The translations under genes were made by a program, and so were the position numbers. Shown here piece by piece: positions 9,723 through 17,897 of a DNA stretch of 64,000 nucleotides; position 1 is the stretch's first letter, and the number at the start of each line of letters is the position of its first letter. The stretch comes from MESE01 sp036675035. GTDB lineage: Bacteria; Pseudomonadota; Gammaproteobacteria; Burkholderiales; Burkholderiaceae_D. The stretch spans positions 7,702 through 71,701 of the forward strand of contig JAKFFO010000193.1 in assembly GCA_036675035.1 (NCBI GenBank), given 5' to 3'. The notes beneath the pieces were generated by a model. That model saw only the letters and a program-made list of their open reading frames with translations, was not told where the DNA came from and ran no database searches.

Positions 9723-9738
9723 TGGCACACCCTTTGCA
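9723..9738 (+). promoter_or_regulatory. sigma54 (-24/-12) promoter
   Basis: TGGCACACCCTTTGCA matches the consensus TGGCAC-N5-TTGCW at every defined position. The predicted start site is about 12 bases past the -12 element, giving a leader of roughly 110 bases before the DUF883 gene at 9862. Confidence 0.85.
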
Positions 9739-9861
9739 GTGTCCGGGATGTACCTCTTGTATTTCTGAAAATATTTCATTGCTTCGTCATGCTGTCCGAC
9801 ATTCCACGCTGGAATGATGGTCGCTTTATTAATCCGGTTGAACGCTACCAAGGAGAAACAC

Positions 9862-10254
9862 ATGAATACACCCTATTCATCGGGACTGAACGAAAACGAC
9901 TCGACGATAAGCAGCAGCGTTGGCGGCAGCGCATACGATGACATGTCGAGTTCATCACAAAGTTCCAGCGCGAAAATGCGCGCCGAGCTCTCCAACCTGA
10001 AGCGCGACCTCGACGATCTGATGTCTCGCGCCACTTCGATGTCCGATATGGAGTTAAGCGAAGCACGCGCGATGCTGATGGAAAAATACTCTTCGATGCA
10101 GCGCTCGGTCCGGGAAATCGCATCCGAAGCGGGCAAGCAGATTTCTCATGGTGCCGACCTCACCAGCGACTACGTCAAGGATCGTCCGCTGCAATCGGTT
10201 GCGATCGCAACCGGCGTCGGCCTGCTGCTGGGCGCGATCCTGCGCAGGCATTGA
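9862..10254 (+). CDS. DUF883/ElaB-YqjD-type membrane-anchored protein
   Basis: 130 residues. The ATG at 9862 has a strong RBS (AAGGAGAAAC), so the upstream in-frame ATG at 9814 is rejected. The body is a long amphipathic helix with Ser-rich start, and the C-terminus has the family signature DYVKDRPLQSVAIATGVGLLLGAIL, a single membrane span ending in RRH. E. coli YqjD and ElaB are inner-membrane proteins that bind ribosomes and are stress or stationary-phase induced. First gene of a four-gene cluster with YqjE-like, YqjK-like and entericidin genes, under a consensus sigma54 promoter here. Confidence 0.85.
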   Translation: MNTPYSSGLNENDSTISSSVGGSAYDDMSSSSQSSSAKMRAELSNLKRDLDDLMSRATSMSDMELSEARAMLMEKYSSMQRSVREIASEAGKQISHGADLTSDYVKDRPLQSVAIATGVGLLLGAILRRH

Positions 10255-10300
10255 CCGGCCGGTGTCCGGATTGCCTGTCTAATCATTGGAGAAAACTGCG

Positions 10301-10669
10301 ATGTTTCAAACCATCCGAAAATCGAAAGAGATATCGATAATTGCCAAGGACCGGCTTGGCGATTATTTCGAATTGCTGCGCATCGAAATGAAACTGCAGG
10401 GCCGGGAGCTCGCTGTGCTGGCGGCTGGAACCGCTGCGGGCGCGATATTCGCGCTGCTGACCGCAATATTTATCGGCTTCGCGATCATTGTGTCGTTTTG
10501 GGATACTCAGTATCGCGTGCTGGCGGCATGGTTCGTGGTCGTGCTGTACGCGGTAATTGCCGGCGTCAGCTTTTCGATCGGGCTCAAGCACAGGCCGTCC
10601 GGCGCTGCGCTCACGACCTTGCGCAATGAATTCAGACGCGACGTCGATCTCGTGAAAGAAAGCATATGA
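10301..10669 (+). CDS. YqjE-like (phage holin-like superfamily III) membrane protein
   Basis: 122 residues. The ATG at 10301 follows TGGAGAA by 7 bases; a TTG at 10286 lies within that RBS and is unlikely. An N-terminal charged helix (FELLRIEMKLQGREL) is followed by two membrane spans (about residues 42-66 and 74-96). This is the YqjE layout, and yqjD-yqjE-yqjK neighbours are conserved in proteobacteria. Its stop overlaps the start of the next gene (ATGA), implying translational coupling. Confidence 0.8.
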   Translation: MFQTIRKSKEISIIAKDRLGDYFELLRIEMKLQGRELAVLAAGTAAGAIFALLTAIFIGFAIIVSFWDTQYRVLAAWFVVVLYAVIAGVSFSIGLKHRPSGAALTTLRNEFRRDVDLVKESI

Positions 10670-11259
10670 AGCAAACTCCGTCGCTGGAAGATAAAAAACG
10701 CGCACTGCTGGAACAGATTCATTCAAGTCGGGAGATTTACCGGCGCATGCTGACGCATTCCGACACGCATACGGAGATCGGCTATGAAGCCGGGACTTTC
10801 CCCAGTAACCGATTCGACTCATTTCCCCGCAGCATGACCATGCGCTGGATAGTCGAGCATCCCTACATGAGCGCAGCAGCGGTGGTCGGCGTTGCGTTGC
10901 TCGGCACGCGGCCGGCAAGGAAAGCAATTGTCCACGGCGCCGGACAGGCGAAACGCCGCTTGCGGCGAGAATCGGCATACATGCGCCCCACTCTCGTCAA
11001 TGGGCCGGCCGCAAGGCCCAGAACCGCAAGAACCCGGAGCACCGACTTTGAAGAGAACGTCAAGACATCGAAATCGATGGTGATTGCACGAAATGCATTT
11101 ACAGCAATCGCCACGACTGCGGCGATGCTGCTGCGCGATCCGGCAAAGATGCGGGCGGCGAGCAATGCCTTTTCGACGGCGAAAGAGTTTGTTCGCTCGC
11201 GGCAGGCACGCCGTGCCGACAAGCACCATGCGCAAGTTGTTCGCGTCAAAGAGCGGTAG
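10666..11259 (+). CDS. YqjK-like positional homologue, hypothetical
   Basis: 197 residues, starting in the ATGA overlap with the YqjE-like gene. The N-terminus (EDKKRALLEQIHSSREIYRRML) resembles YqjK-type proteins, and one weakly hydrophobic segment (about residues 68-82, PYMSAAAVVGVALLG) may be a membrane span. The remainder is Arg/Ala-rich and basic. E. coli YqjK is only about 100 residues, so the C-terminal half is an extension that I cannot identify. Function unknown; position suggests work with the two membrane proteins upstream. Confidence 0.65.
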   Translation: MKQTPSLEDKKRALLEQIHSSREIYRRMLTHSDTHTEIGYEAGTFPSNRFDSFPRSMTMRWIVEHPYMSAAAVVGVALLGTRPARKAIVHGAGQAKRRLRRESAYMRPTLVNGPAARPRTARTRSTDFEENVKTSKSMVIARNAFTAIATTAAMLLRDPAKMRAASNAFSTAKEFVRSRQARRADKHHAQVVRVKER

Positions 11260-11301
11260 AACGGCAGTTCATTTTTAAACACTAACCTGAGAGGAAAAAT
11301 C

Positions 11302-11448
11302 ATGAAAAAGCTACTTACTACATTGGGTATTCTGGTTATCACCGTCGGATTGACTGCTTGCAATACGTTCAGGGGCATGGGACAGGACGTCGAACGCGGC
11401 GGCGAAAAAGTGCAGGATGCGGCTACCGACACGCAAAAGAAAATGTAA
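11302..11448 (+). CDS. entericidin-family small lipoprotein
   Basis: 48 residues, preceded by GAGAGGAAAAA. The lipoprotein signal MKKLLTTLGILVITVGLTAC has its lipobox at LTAC; the mature peptide NTFRGMGQDVERGGEKVQDA matches the entericidin A/B motif (N-T-x-x-G-x-G-x-D-[IV]). Entericidins are small outer-membrane lipoproteins induced under stress or in stationary phase; EcnB promotes lysis and EcnA counters it. Only one copy is present, so toxin or antidote role cannot be assigned. Last gene of the operon, with a strong hairpin about 100 bases downstream. Confidence 0.85.
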   Translation: MKKLLTTLGILVITVGLTACNTFRGMGQDVERGGEKVQDAATDTQKKM

Positions 11449-11550
11449 TCCGGTAACTGAGGCCTCCTCGCGCGGATCTATTCCAGGCAGTCTGCCATCA
11501 GGTTGCACGCGGTGCGCCACAGGCTTTTACTTACTCTGTTTTTGACCTTG

Positions 11551-11575
11551 CAGGGCCCGAACCGGTCGGGCCCTG
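11551..11575. terminator. bidirectional hairpin between convergent genes
   Basis: Perfect 10 bp stem CAGGGCCCGA / TCGGGCCCTG with a 5-base loop, between the entericidin operon and the convergent gene ending at 11578. There is no long T-run on either side, so it is a probable rather than a textbook intrinsic terminator. Confidence 0.6.
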
Positions 11576-11577
11576 CG

Positions 11578-12183
11578 CTATTTCCGCATCGGCCACATCA
11601 GCACGATCGCCTCGTGTTTTCCCGAGTCGACCTGCACGGTGGCATTGCCGACAACCGTCCGACCGTCTGCCTCGGCGCGTATCGTGTAAGTCGCGCTGTC
11701 GGAAAAATCCATCAGCATGATCGGACCTCCACAGCGCGCCTGCAACAATGAATTCCCTGCTGCGTCGCCAATATCGACGATCACATCGGCCAGGTAGCTT
11801 CCATTTTTCCTTGAAAACGTCAGCATCAGATCGTAGCGCTCGGCCTCGATCTTCATTTGCCGTGCTTCCTCGGCACCGACGCCGCCGCACAAATAGGTTA
11901 TTCCATTCTCTTTTATCGGCGCGAGCCGCGTCATTGGCGCCGGAGGGGGAAGCCTGTCCGACAGGCGCGGCGCGGAGCGACCGTCCGCGCTGGTACCACT
12001 TGAACCGGAGGAGCCGGACGAACCGGATGACTGGCCGGACATGCTATCCGGTGGCGGCGGATATTGATACGCCGGCGGAATCGCAGGCTCCGGCTCCGCA
12101 AGGCTCGACCCGTATGCCGCTGCACCGATGCAGGCGCTTCCCAGAACGACAAGCAGGTACCTGTTCATATCACGACGCATCAT
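11578..12183 (-). CDS. exported protein with Gly/Ser linker and regulatory-like beta domain
   Basis: 201 residues from the ATG at 12183 (GGGTGA 8 bases upstream); ATG at 12168 is the alternative. It has a Sec signal (RYLLVVLGSACIGAAAYG), a Pro-rich then SGSSGSSGSSG linker (about residues 35-60), and a C-terminal domain of about 110 residues with two Cys (YLCGG, ARCGG) and beta-strand pattern (YLADVIVDIGDAAGNSLL, YTIRAEADGRTVVGNATVQV) resembling carboxypeptidase-regulatory or Ig-like folds. It lies 59 bases after the small lipoprotein gene and is probably co-transcribed from the 12628 sigma54 promoter. Function unknown. Confidence 0.7.
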   Translation of the reverse strand: MMRRDMNRYLLVVLGSACIGAAAYGSSLAEPEPAIPPAYQYPPPPDSMSGQSSGSSGSSGSSGTSADGRSAPRLSDRLPPPAPMTRLAPIKENGITYLCGGVGAEEARQMKIEAERYDLMLTFSRKNGSYLADVIVDIGDAAGNSLLQARCGGPIMLMDFSDSATYTIRAEADGRTVVGNATVQVDSGKHEAIVLMWPMRK

Positions 12184-12242
12184 CGTCACGGTCACCCGGA
12201 GCAAGCATCGGCATGCACTGTTTTGAAATCCCTGCGCGCGCA

Positions 12243-12509
12243 TCAGGTCTGGATTACATGGCGCTCAATCGCGGTTCCCCGGCCATCCTGGAACTGGACG
12301 GCCGGTTTTGACGAATAGGTAAATACCGCTCTTTTCACTTCGGGCGAAATGATTTCGGTCATTACCTTTGGCTTGGGCGGCTCTTGCGGCGACGACGGCT
12401 GCTCCGACGGCTTTTCGCAGCCGGCCAATGCCAGCAAGCACACGAAGCCAAGCAATGGATATCCAGGGCGAGGCGTGAAAGTGGGTGATCGCCGAGTGTA
12501 GTTTGTCAT
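12243..12509 (-). CDS. small lipoprotein, hypothetical
   Basis: 88 residues. The ATG at 12509 is preceded by AAGGTG; an in-frame start further up (12566) lacks signal features. After a positively charged n-region, the hydrophobic LLGFVCLLALAGC ends in a lipobox, followed by a Pro/Ser/Glu-rich tether (EKPSEQPSSPQEPPKPK) and a short C-terminus. No family recognised. It is the first gene behind a consensus sigma54 promoter. Confidence 0.65.
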   Translation of the reverse strand: MTNYTRRSPTFTPRPGYPLLGFVCLLALAGCEKPSEQPSSPQEPPKPKVMTEIISPEVKRAVFTYSSKPAVQFQDGRGTAIERHVIQT

Positions 12510-12627
12510 CGCAGCACCTTGAGGCCGGAGAGTTATCGATTCGCTGAACCGATGTGGTTTGCGCATGCCTCTCGCCTGGTTCGGAACGCCGGCATATCGC
12601 TACCTGGCAGGGCATGCACTGGAATCA

Positions 12628-12643
12628 TGCAATCCGCGTGCCA
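12628..12643 (-). promoter_or_regulatory. sigma54 (-24/-12) promoter
   Basis: On the minus strand the site reads TGGCACGCGGATTGCA, an exact match to TGGCAC-N5-TTGCA. It lies about 120 bases upstream of the lipoprotein gene at 12509 and would serve 12509 and 12183. Confidence 0.85.
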
Positions 12644-12706
12644 CACATGATGAAGAGTCGCGGAGCGACGAATTGCGAGAGCAGCCGCGCGTTAAATTCA
12701 GGGCCG

Positions 12707-13000
12707 TCAGCGATGCTCGGATGGTCGCGCTGAATCGGTGGAAGCAATGCGCTTGTTGCGCAGGTAGATGCACTGCCCCGCGACCGCGGTCAAAAGTATG
12801 CACGCATTGGCGACCACGAACACCCAGTTATCCACCAGCACGCTGTAGATGACAAAACCGATCGATGCGGCGACCTGCCCGATGAATAGCCAATGCGACA
12901 CGCCCTCGATGCTGCGCGTGCGCCATTGCGTATATACCTGGCGCGAGATAGTCAGGATCAGTATCAACGCGCTCAGCCAGCCCACCATGTCAGTCAACAT
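12707..13000 (-). CDS. SemiSWEET/PQ-loop small membrane protein
   Basis: 97 residues. ATG at 13000 follows GAAAGGGAT. Three hydrophobic helices (about residues 3-20, 37-57, 62-82) with a PQ-loop-like turn (YTQWRTRSIEGVS) fit SemiSWEET transporters, which act as dimers and carry sugars or other small solutes. The canonical PQ dipeptide is replaced by TQ, so substrate is uncertain. It lies downstream of the SRPBCC-Hsp20 gene on the same strand with a 226-base gap. Confidence 0.7.
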   Translation of the reverse strand: MLTDMVGWLSALILILTISRQVYTQWRTRSIEGVSHWLFIGQVAASIGFVIYSVLVDNWVFVVANACILLTAVAGQCIYLRNKRIASTDSARPSEHR

Positions 13001-13226
13001 CAACGATCCCTTTCAAATGCACTCGATTGGCGCCGTCGGGCGAGTTCCTATGCTTGCAGTCGTATCCGGGTGTACCGAAACTATTGCGAGAGCTTCCGGC
13101 GACCAGTTGGTTCGTGTGATTTATGAATGCATCGCGGCGCTTGCGTTGTCCTGCGCCCATTCCGTTCGCGCCGCGATTGCCACGCTTGCCAGATGCAATG
13201 CGGCGCCAATGTCTTTCGGGGCCGGA

Positions 13227-14372
13227 TCAGAATTGCGGCGGCTGAATATCGATACGCCGCCCGCGACGCTCCGCGCTGGCCGGCACCGGCACGGTGATTT
13301 GCAGTACGCCGTCGCTCATCGATGCCTGTATCGAGTCGGCATCTGCGCCTGGCGGCAACGGAATCATCCGAAAGAAATGCCCATACGAACGTTCCGACTT
13401 GCGGTATCCCTGCGGTGCATTCTGCTGCCGTTCCTCGCGCCGCTCGCCTTCGATGGTCAGTTTGTCCAGATTGATTTCGATCTGCACATCCTCGCGTTTG
13501 ATACCCGGAAGGTCAGCGTAAATGATCAGTTGCCCGTCACGCTGCACTACCTCGACCGGCGGCATCCATTTTCCGGATGCACCACCCTGACCGAACCGGG
13601 AAGCCATCGGCCGCCCAATGAAACGCTCGAACAATTGATCCATCTCTTCCGACATTTTCTTGACCATCGCTCGTGGATCTTCCCAGCTTTGCAACATGTT
13701 TGGCAGCCATTGCGGGCTGCCTGACTTCCATGCACCTCCGGCGCCCCGATTGGCCTCCGGCTGTGATTGTTCGCGTCCGGACATGGTTTCGCCGGAATCG
13801 ATTTGGCCCACTCCGGATTGTTCCGCGTCGCGCCGCTCCGCCCCGGTTTGTCCCACCGGCTTTTCCATCGAATTGGCGGTCGCATCGAATTCCTGCGCAG
13901 ACGCCGTGCCGGTCTGCCGGCCGCCGTGGATTTCCCCGCTCCATGCACCCGATTCCCGGCCTTGTGTTTCCAGCAATTTTTTGAAACGCGCCAGGTCCTC
14001 TTCCAGCCGCTGCGATATCACCTGCGCGGCGTGCTCCGCCTCGGGCGTTGTTTCACCGGGATGACAGGAGATGGTCATTTGAATCCTGGTCTTGTCCGGT
14101 TGCACCGGCTGAAAGGTAATACTCCCGGTATTCTTCGGGCCACTCGTATCGCGCCAGGCAATATGATGATCGGGAACCTGATCCGTGATCTCGGAATCCC
14201 ATTCCACTTCCATGCCGTTTCTGTCCGCGCGCCAGTGCAAATGCGCTGCATCGAGCTGGCGTACTTCTCGAACCCCTTCCATGAAACGGGGGAAATCCTC
14301 GAATTGAGTCCACTGGTTATAAACGGTTCTGAGCGGAACATTGACTTCGATTGATTGGTCGATCCTGGTCAT
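13227..14372 (-). CDS. SRPBCC (polyketide cyclase-like) - Hsp20 fusion protein
   Basis: 381 residues; ATG at 14372 follows AGGAGCC. Residues 1 to about 150 form an SRPBCC/START-like domain of the cyclase/dehydrase type (VNVPLRTVYNQWTQFEDFPRFM, then WDSEITDQVPDHHIAWR). A polar Gly/Gln/Glu-rich linker spans about 150-240. Residues about 265-380 are an alpha-crystallin domain (PPVEVVQRDGQLIIYADLPG, LTIEGERREE, DGVLQITVP). The two parts are in one uninterrupted frame, so this is a genuine fusion, not two genes. Stand-alone proteins of both kinds exist; the fusion suggests a small heat-shock chaperone with a hydrophobic-ligand or membrane-associated module. Preceded by a sigma54 promoter at 14539. 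Confidence 0.85.
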   Translation of the reverse strand: MTRIDQSIEVNVPLRTVYNQWTQFEDFPRFMEGVREVRQLDAAHLHWRADRNGMEVEWDSEITDQVPDHHIAWRDTSGPKNTGSITFQPVQPDKTRIQMTISCHPGETTPEAEHAAQVISQRLEEDLARFKKLLETQGRESGAWSGEIHGGRQTGTASAQEFDATANSMEKPVGQTGAERRDAEQSGVGQIDSGETMSGREQSQPEANRGAGGAWKSGSPQWLPNMLQSWEDPRAMVKKMSEEMDQLFERFIGRPMASRFGQGGASGKWMPPVEVVQRDGQLIIYADLPGIKREDVQIEINLDKLTIEGERREERQQNAPQGYRKSERSYGHFFRMIPLPPGADADSIQASMSDGVLQITVPVPASAERRGRRIDIQPPQF

Positions 14373-14538
14373 GATTGGGCTCCTGTGTTCCAAGTCCGTT
14401 GATCCGAATTCGCTTCCCGACCTCGCACGATCTGCGCGCGCAGCAGGGTACTGAAATGCATCCGCAAGGTTTTCGCGCTCTTTCGGTATCGGGCATCCGG
14501 CGGGCCAGCCGAAATGGCGGCCGCCTTGTTATGGCTTG

Positions 14539-14554
14539 TGCAATTTTTGTACCA
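14539..14554 (-). promoter_or_regulatory. sigma54 (-24/-12) promoter for the SRPBCC-Hsp20 gene
   Basis: Minus strand TGGTACAAAAATTGCA: one mismatch to TGGCAC-N5-TTGCA, with exact GG-N10-GC spacing. It lies 167 bases upstream of the start codon at 14372. Confidence 0.8.
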
Positions 14555-14574
14555 CTGGAGGTCGCTGCCAGTCA

Positions 14575-14590
14575 TGTTGCGGGGGCAACA
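14575..14590. promoter_or_regulatory. inverted repeat between divergent sigma54 promoters
   Basis: Perfect TGTTGC-GGGG-GCAACA dyad, 20 bp above the 14539 promoter and 65 bp above the 14655 promoter. A second dyad, CGGTA-AAAA-TACCG, sits at 14695-14708 in the leader of the plus-strand gene. Either could be an activator or repressor site. Confidence 0.35.
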
Positions 14591-14654
14591 CCACGAATCC
14601 CTGTTGAAGGCCGCATGGATTAAATTTCTGCGCGCTCGCGCGGCGTGCGAATCG

Positions 14655-14670
14655 TGGAACAGGATTTGCA
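14655..14670 (+). promoter_or_regulatory. sigma54 (-24/-12) promoter for the family 2 glycosyltransferase
   Basis: TGGAACAGGATTTGCA: one mismatch to TGGCAC-N5-TTGCA, exact spacing. It is divergent from the 14539 promoter, 100 bp apart, and 70 bases upstream of the start at 14741. The remainder of 14373-14740 holds no gene. Confidence 0.75.
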
Positions 14671-14740
14671 TTGTGGTGGGATCGTCCGCATCAGCGGTAA
14701 AAATACCGGCGCATTCATTCTGCAAGTACAGGTTATATTC

Positions 14741-15862
14741 ATGGCAAAGGTTATTGAATTCACGAAAAAAAGCCAGCGACCCGCCACCAGCCATTTCACG
14801 CCTGAGAGGTCCGGAAACGATTTCTCTTCGGTAATCAATCTGAAAGATCGCGCTGCAATAAAAGGCAAAGGTGGCACTTCCGAATCGGAGATTCTGATAT
14901 CGGTAGTGGTTGCGACATCCGACCGGCCGCACCTGCTGAGTCATTGCCTGTCCAGTCTGCTTTGGCAGCGGTTCGATGCGTCCCGATACGAAATTATCGT
15001 GGTCGATGACCGGCCGAGCTCATGCACGCGAGACATCGTCGCAGACTGGGCGTTGCACGCAAAACGCATCGGGACGAAAGTGCTTTATCTGCCGTCTTGC
15101 GGCCCGCACGGAATGGCGGCAGCGCGCAATCGCGGCTGGCGCGCGGCGCGCGGCGACGTGATCGCCTTTACCAATGACGATACCGCTGCACGCGCCGACT
15201 GGCTGCGCAATGGCTGGGAAACATTCGAGCAGGATGTGCAAGCAGCATGGGGCCGGGTCGTGATTCCGTGCTCCACGTCGCCGGACGACTACGAATATCG
15301 CAGGAAGAATCAGGAACGCATTGAATTTCCGGGAGCCAATTGCTTCTGCCGCAAACAGGCGCTCGAAGAATTGGGCGGTTTCGACGAGCGCTTCACGCTC
15401 GCATGGCGGGAAGATGCCGATCTGTATTTCCGCCTGCTGGCCCGCGCCGGACGGGTAGTACACGCGCCGTCTGCAGTGATGACCCATCCGATGCGCCCGG
15501 CAGTCTGGGGTGAAAGTCTGCGCGAGCAAAGGCGAATGCAGGCGGATGCGTTGCTGTACAAAAAGCATCCAGCACTTTACAAGCAGAAAATCCGCTTCTC
15601 CCACCACTGGGATTGCTACCTGATCGTGGCAGCGCTGTTGAGCTTGCTCGTCGCACTGGTCCAGCACCAGGCCGTTGTGGCTGCTGCCGCCGCAGCGACA
15701 TGGCTGTTCTTCACCGCCTGGTTCGGCTTCCAGCACTTCTCGCCCGCCGCCAGAAATGCATCTCAGATCTCGGAAATGATTGTAGCGGCGGTGCTGGTGC
15801 CGCCGATGGCGGTATTCTGGCGTCTGATCGGCGCGGTCAGATTCCGCGTTCCTTTCCTGTGA
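14741..15862 (+). CDS. family 2 glycosyltransferase with C-terminal membrane spans
   Basis: 373 residues from ATG 14741; an earlier in-frame start at 14645 would overlap the sigma54 promoter. The GT-A fold is clear: ISVVVATSDRP (about residue 53), YEIIVVDDRPS, the second acidic motif FTNDDTAA, and FDERFTLAWREDADLYFRL containing the ED catalytic-base region. Two hydrophobic helices near the C-terminus (about 290-312 and 337-360) suggest a membrane-attached enzyme. Likely transfers a sugar to a lipid, polysaccharide or protein acceptor; substrate unknown. No polysaccharide gene cluster surrounds it. Confidence 0.8.
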   Translation: MAKVIEFTKKSQRPATSHFTPERSGNDFSSVINLKDRAAIKGKGGTSESEILISVVVATSDRPHLLSHCLSSLLWQRFDASRYEIIVVDDRPSSCTRDIVADWALHAKRIGTKVLYLPSCGPHGMAAARNRGWRAARGDVIAFTNDDTAARADWLRNGWETFEQDVQAAWGRVVIPCSTSPDDYEYRRKNQERIEFPGANCFCRKQALEELGGFDERFTLAWREDADLYFRLLARAGRVVHAPSAVMTHPMRPAVWGESLREQRRMQADALLYKKHPALYKQKIRFSHHWDCYLIVAALLSLLVALVQHQAVVAAAAAATWLFFTAWFGFQHFSPAARNASQISEMIVAAVLVPPMAVFWRLIGAVRFRVPFL

Positions 15863-15943
15863 CCTGGCACCGGCCCCCCCCGGCCGGACTTGCCGGTATC
15901 AAACTTGCAGGCAAAACCGCCGCACCGGATCAGGACCGATTTG

Positions 15944-16243
15944 TCAGCTATAGGTATAAAACACCAGGCGCACCAGCGCCGAATCGAAATACAGCGCATG
16001 CCAGGGCACCGCGATCGACGCATTGCCGACGGCGGACGTCAGCATCACGTAGCGGATCTGGCGCGTCTTGGCATCGATCAGGATCGACCTGACATTGCCG
16101 ATCCGGTCTCCCGCACCGGTAACCACCGGGCAGCCGTGGAGCAGTTCAGTTGCAATCGAATCGCGCGCAAAGATGCACGAAAAACGCCGGGCCCGCTGCT
16201 TTCTTGGACTGGCTTGCGATCCTGAATCAAATGTATAAGACAT
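15944..16243 (-). CDS. PRC-barrel domain protein
   Basis: 99 residues. The segment GCPVVTGAGDRIGNVRSILIDAKTRQIRYVMLT is a PRC-barrel signature, the fold also found in the photosynthetic reaction-centre H subunit and RimM. Small stand-alone PRC-barrel proteins are common in stress-inducible clusters. The start is uncertain because no strong RBS is seen. It lies 67 bases downstream of the membrane protein at 17161-16310 and is probably on the same transcript. Confidence 0.7.
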   Translation of the reverse strand: MSYTFDSGSQASPRKQRARRFSCIFARDSIATELLHGCPVVTGAGDRIGNVRSILIDAKTRQIRYVMLTSAVGNASIAVPWHALYFDSALVRLVFYTYS

Positions 16244-16309
16244 ATTTGGTGTGTAAATTCCGGCTTAAGCCGCCGTGGATTACCTCGTCATGGATTACCC
16301 CATCGCGGC

Positions 16310-17161
16310 TTACATTGGACGCCTTTCGATATCATCCGCATCGCTCCAGGTGGTTCGTCGCGCGCCCACCGCGCCCATTGCGCCGCCGGCAATACCCAGC
16401 GCCAGCGAAAGTGCGACCGAAAGAAACACGGTCCACGCTGCGGTGCTGGCCGCCCCTACCGCGCGATCGGCTGCCGCACGGCTTTGCGGCGATGCCTGCT
16501 CGGCCGAACCCGAAAGAATCAATGTCTGATCCACGATGGTTTCCGCGCGCTCCTTGTCCACGCCCATGGCACTCACCATGTGCTGAATTGCATCATCCCG
16601 GCGCCCGGCCTGCACATGGTCCTGAAGAGTCCGCATTGCGGCAGGACTGACATTGCTGCCGATCTGGCTCCGCAGGAACCCGACCACGCCGCCTGCCGCG
16701 GCACCGCCCGATGCATTCGTGCCGCCAGCGGTCGCCGGCATCACGTTGGTAAAGATTCCACTCATCATCGCGCCGCCGGCCGACGTCGCCAGGGTCGCGA
16801 ACAGCAATGTAGTGACCGCCCATGAAACAACCCCGTGCAATACGCCATCCACTTTTCGTTTCAAGCCGGTCATGCGCGCAGCCACATAGCCGCCCACGTA
16901 CGCGGCGATCAGCATGCTGGCGCCGGCCCATAGCAGCGGTCCGGCACCGACCGGCTCACCTTCCGCCACACTGGTGGACGACAAGCCGGTAGCGATGCCC
17001 AGCAGCGTCAATACCAGCTGAACGCAAACGCCGACCGCGACACCGGCGAACACCGCACCCCATCGGATCGTGGGAAAAAGCGGGCGCCGGATCGCGCTCG
17101 CGTTGCTGGCGAAGCCCTGATCGGCATAACCGCTGCCGGGATCGAGATGGATTGTCGCCAT
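16310..17161 (-). CDS. multi-span membrane protein, hypothetical
   Basis: 283 residues; ATG at 17161 preceded by GAAGGAG. About five hydrophobic segments are visible (near residues 33-60, 76-95, 108-130, a Gly/Ala-rich stretch 140-160, and 240-265). The last is followed by GARRTTWSD and a polar tail. The region between spans (NVSPAAMRTLQDHVQAGRRDDAIQHM) is soluble and helical. It resembles small-glycine-rich bacterial stress membrane proteins, but I cannot name a family. Paired with the PRC-barrel gene and preceded by a candidate sigma54 promoter at 17285. Confidence 0.65.
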   Translation of the reverse strand: MATIHLDPGSGYADQGFASNASAIRRPLFPTIRWGAVFAGVAVGVCVQLVLTLLGIATGLSSTSVAEGEPVGAGPLLWAGASMLIAAYVGGYVAARMTGLKRKVDGVLHGVVSWAVTTLLFATLATSAGGAMMSGIFTNVMPATAGGTNASGGAAAGGVVGFLRSQIGSNVSPAAMRTLQDHVQAGRRDDAIQHMVSAMGVDKERAETIVDQTLILSGSAEQASPQSRAAADRAVGAASTAAWTVFLSVALSLALGIAGGAMGAVGARRTTWSDADDIERRPM

Positions 17162-17284
17162 ACTGAAAACTCCTTCAAAGTATCAATTCATCCAACCGGC
17201 CGGGTTGGCCGGAATTGTTGCCGTTCAGTCGACGAACGTTTCCGAACTCCGGCCGCGGAATATTCTGCGTCAATGCCTCTCACT

Positions 17285-17300
17285 AGCGAAAAACATACCA
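17285..17300 (-). promoter_or_regulatory. candidate sigma54 promoter
   Basis: Minus strand TGGTATGTTTTTCGCT: correct GG-N10-GC spacing, three mismatches to TGGCAC-N5-TTGCW. It lies 124 bases upstream of the gene at 17161. Two activator-like dyads sit 53 and 74 bp further upstream, which raises confidence. Confidence 0.55.
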
Positions 17301-17352
17301 CTAGCGCGACCGTGGCGATAACGCGGAAGCAGCGGGCAATTGGCCTTCGAAA

Positions 17353-17387
17353 CGTAAAGATTGCCGGAACCGGCGGTAAATATTGCG
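17353..17387. promoter_or_regulatory. tandem GTAA-N3-TTGC dyads (candidate activator sites)
   Basis: Two copies: CGTAAAGATTGCCG (17353-17366) and CGGTAAATATTGCG (17374-17387). Their GTAA cores are exactly 22 bp apart, close to two helical turns, as expected for cooperative binding on one DNA face. They lie 53 and 74 bp upstream of the candidate sigma54 promoter at 17285. Confidence 0.5.
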
Positions 17388-17897
17388 TCCGGACTCAACC
17401 GACGCTGGATGCTCGCAATGAGTGAAGCGGAGACCGGACTGCGCTATGGATCGTGAACGAATAAAGTTTGCACCCGATCCCCTCACTTGCAGTGCGCGTA
17501 TTCCCTTGCAAGCGAATACCGTTACGCAGGCAGAGGCCGTGCCATCCGAAACTCCTGCTCCACCCCCCAACCCTCTCCCAGAGGAAGAGGCAGAGAATGG
17601 CGGCCGGAAAAATCAAACCTTTCCTGGGCCGCATCAATAAATCGCGCACTCGGAGGCCACGGAAATTTAGCATCGCTGCCACAGCTGTTGCGGCAATGCC
17701 GACAAAGTTGCAAGACTTGCCATTGCATTTGAAAAATATGGATGCTGCGCACACAAATCCGCGTCGACGATGCGCCACAGCCAGAAAAAAGAGCGACAAT
17801 GATGTCGACGTGTTGGCACCGGTTGGCTTTCGCATGTTGCAGAAAAAACCGCACTCCGACATGAGCCTGTTTCACGATGCCGCACGCCGCGATGTTC
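17388..17897. other. non-coding stretch with repeat fragment
   Basis: About 500 bases without a supportable gene. It contains a degenerate pyrimidine-rich element near 17563-17590 (CCCCCAACCCTCTCCCAGAG) related to the composite hairpin repeat at 4791. It also has a GCAA-GAC-TTGC dyad at 17710-17720, similar to the dyads found upstream of other sigma54 promoters, though 178 bp from the promoter at 17898. Confidence 0.4.

Noticed and set aside
13150..13200. Sigma54 promoter above the SemiSWEET gene (minus strand, TGGCAATCGCGGCGCG)
   Set aside because: The -24 part is good but the -12 part keeps only GC; too weak without other support.
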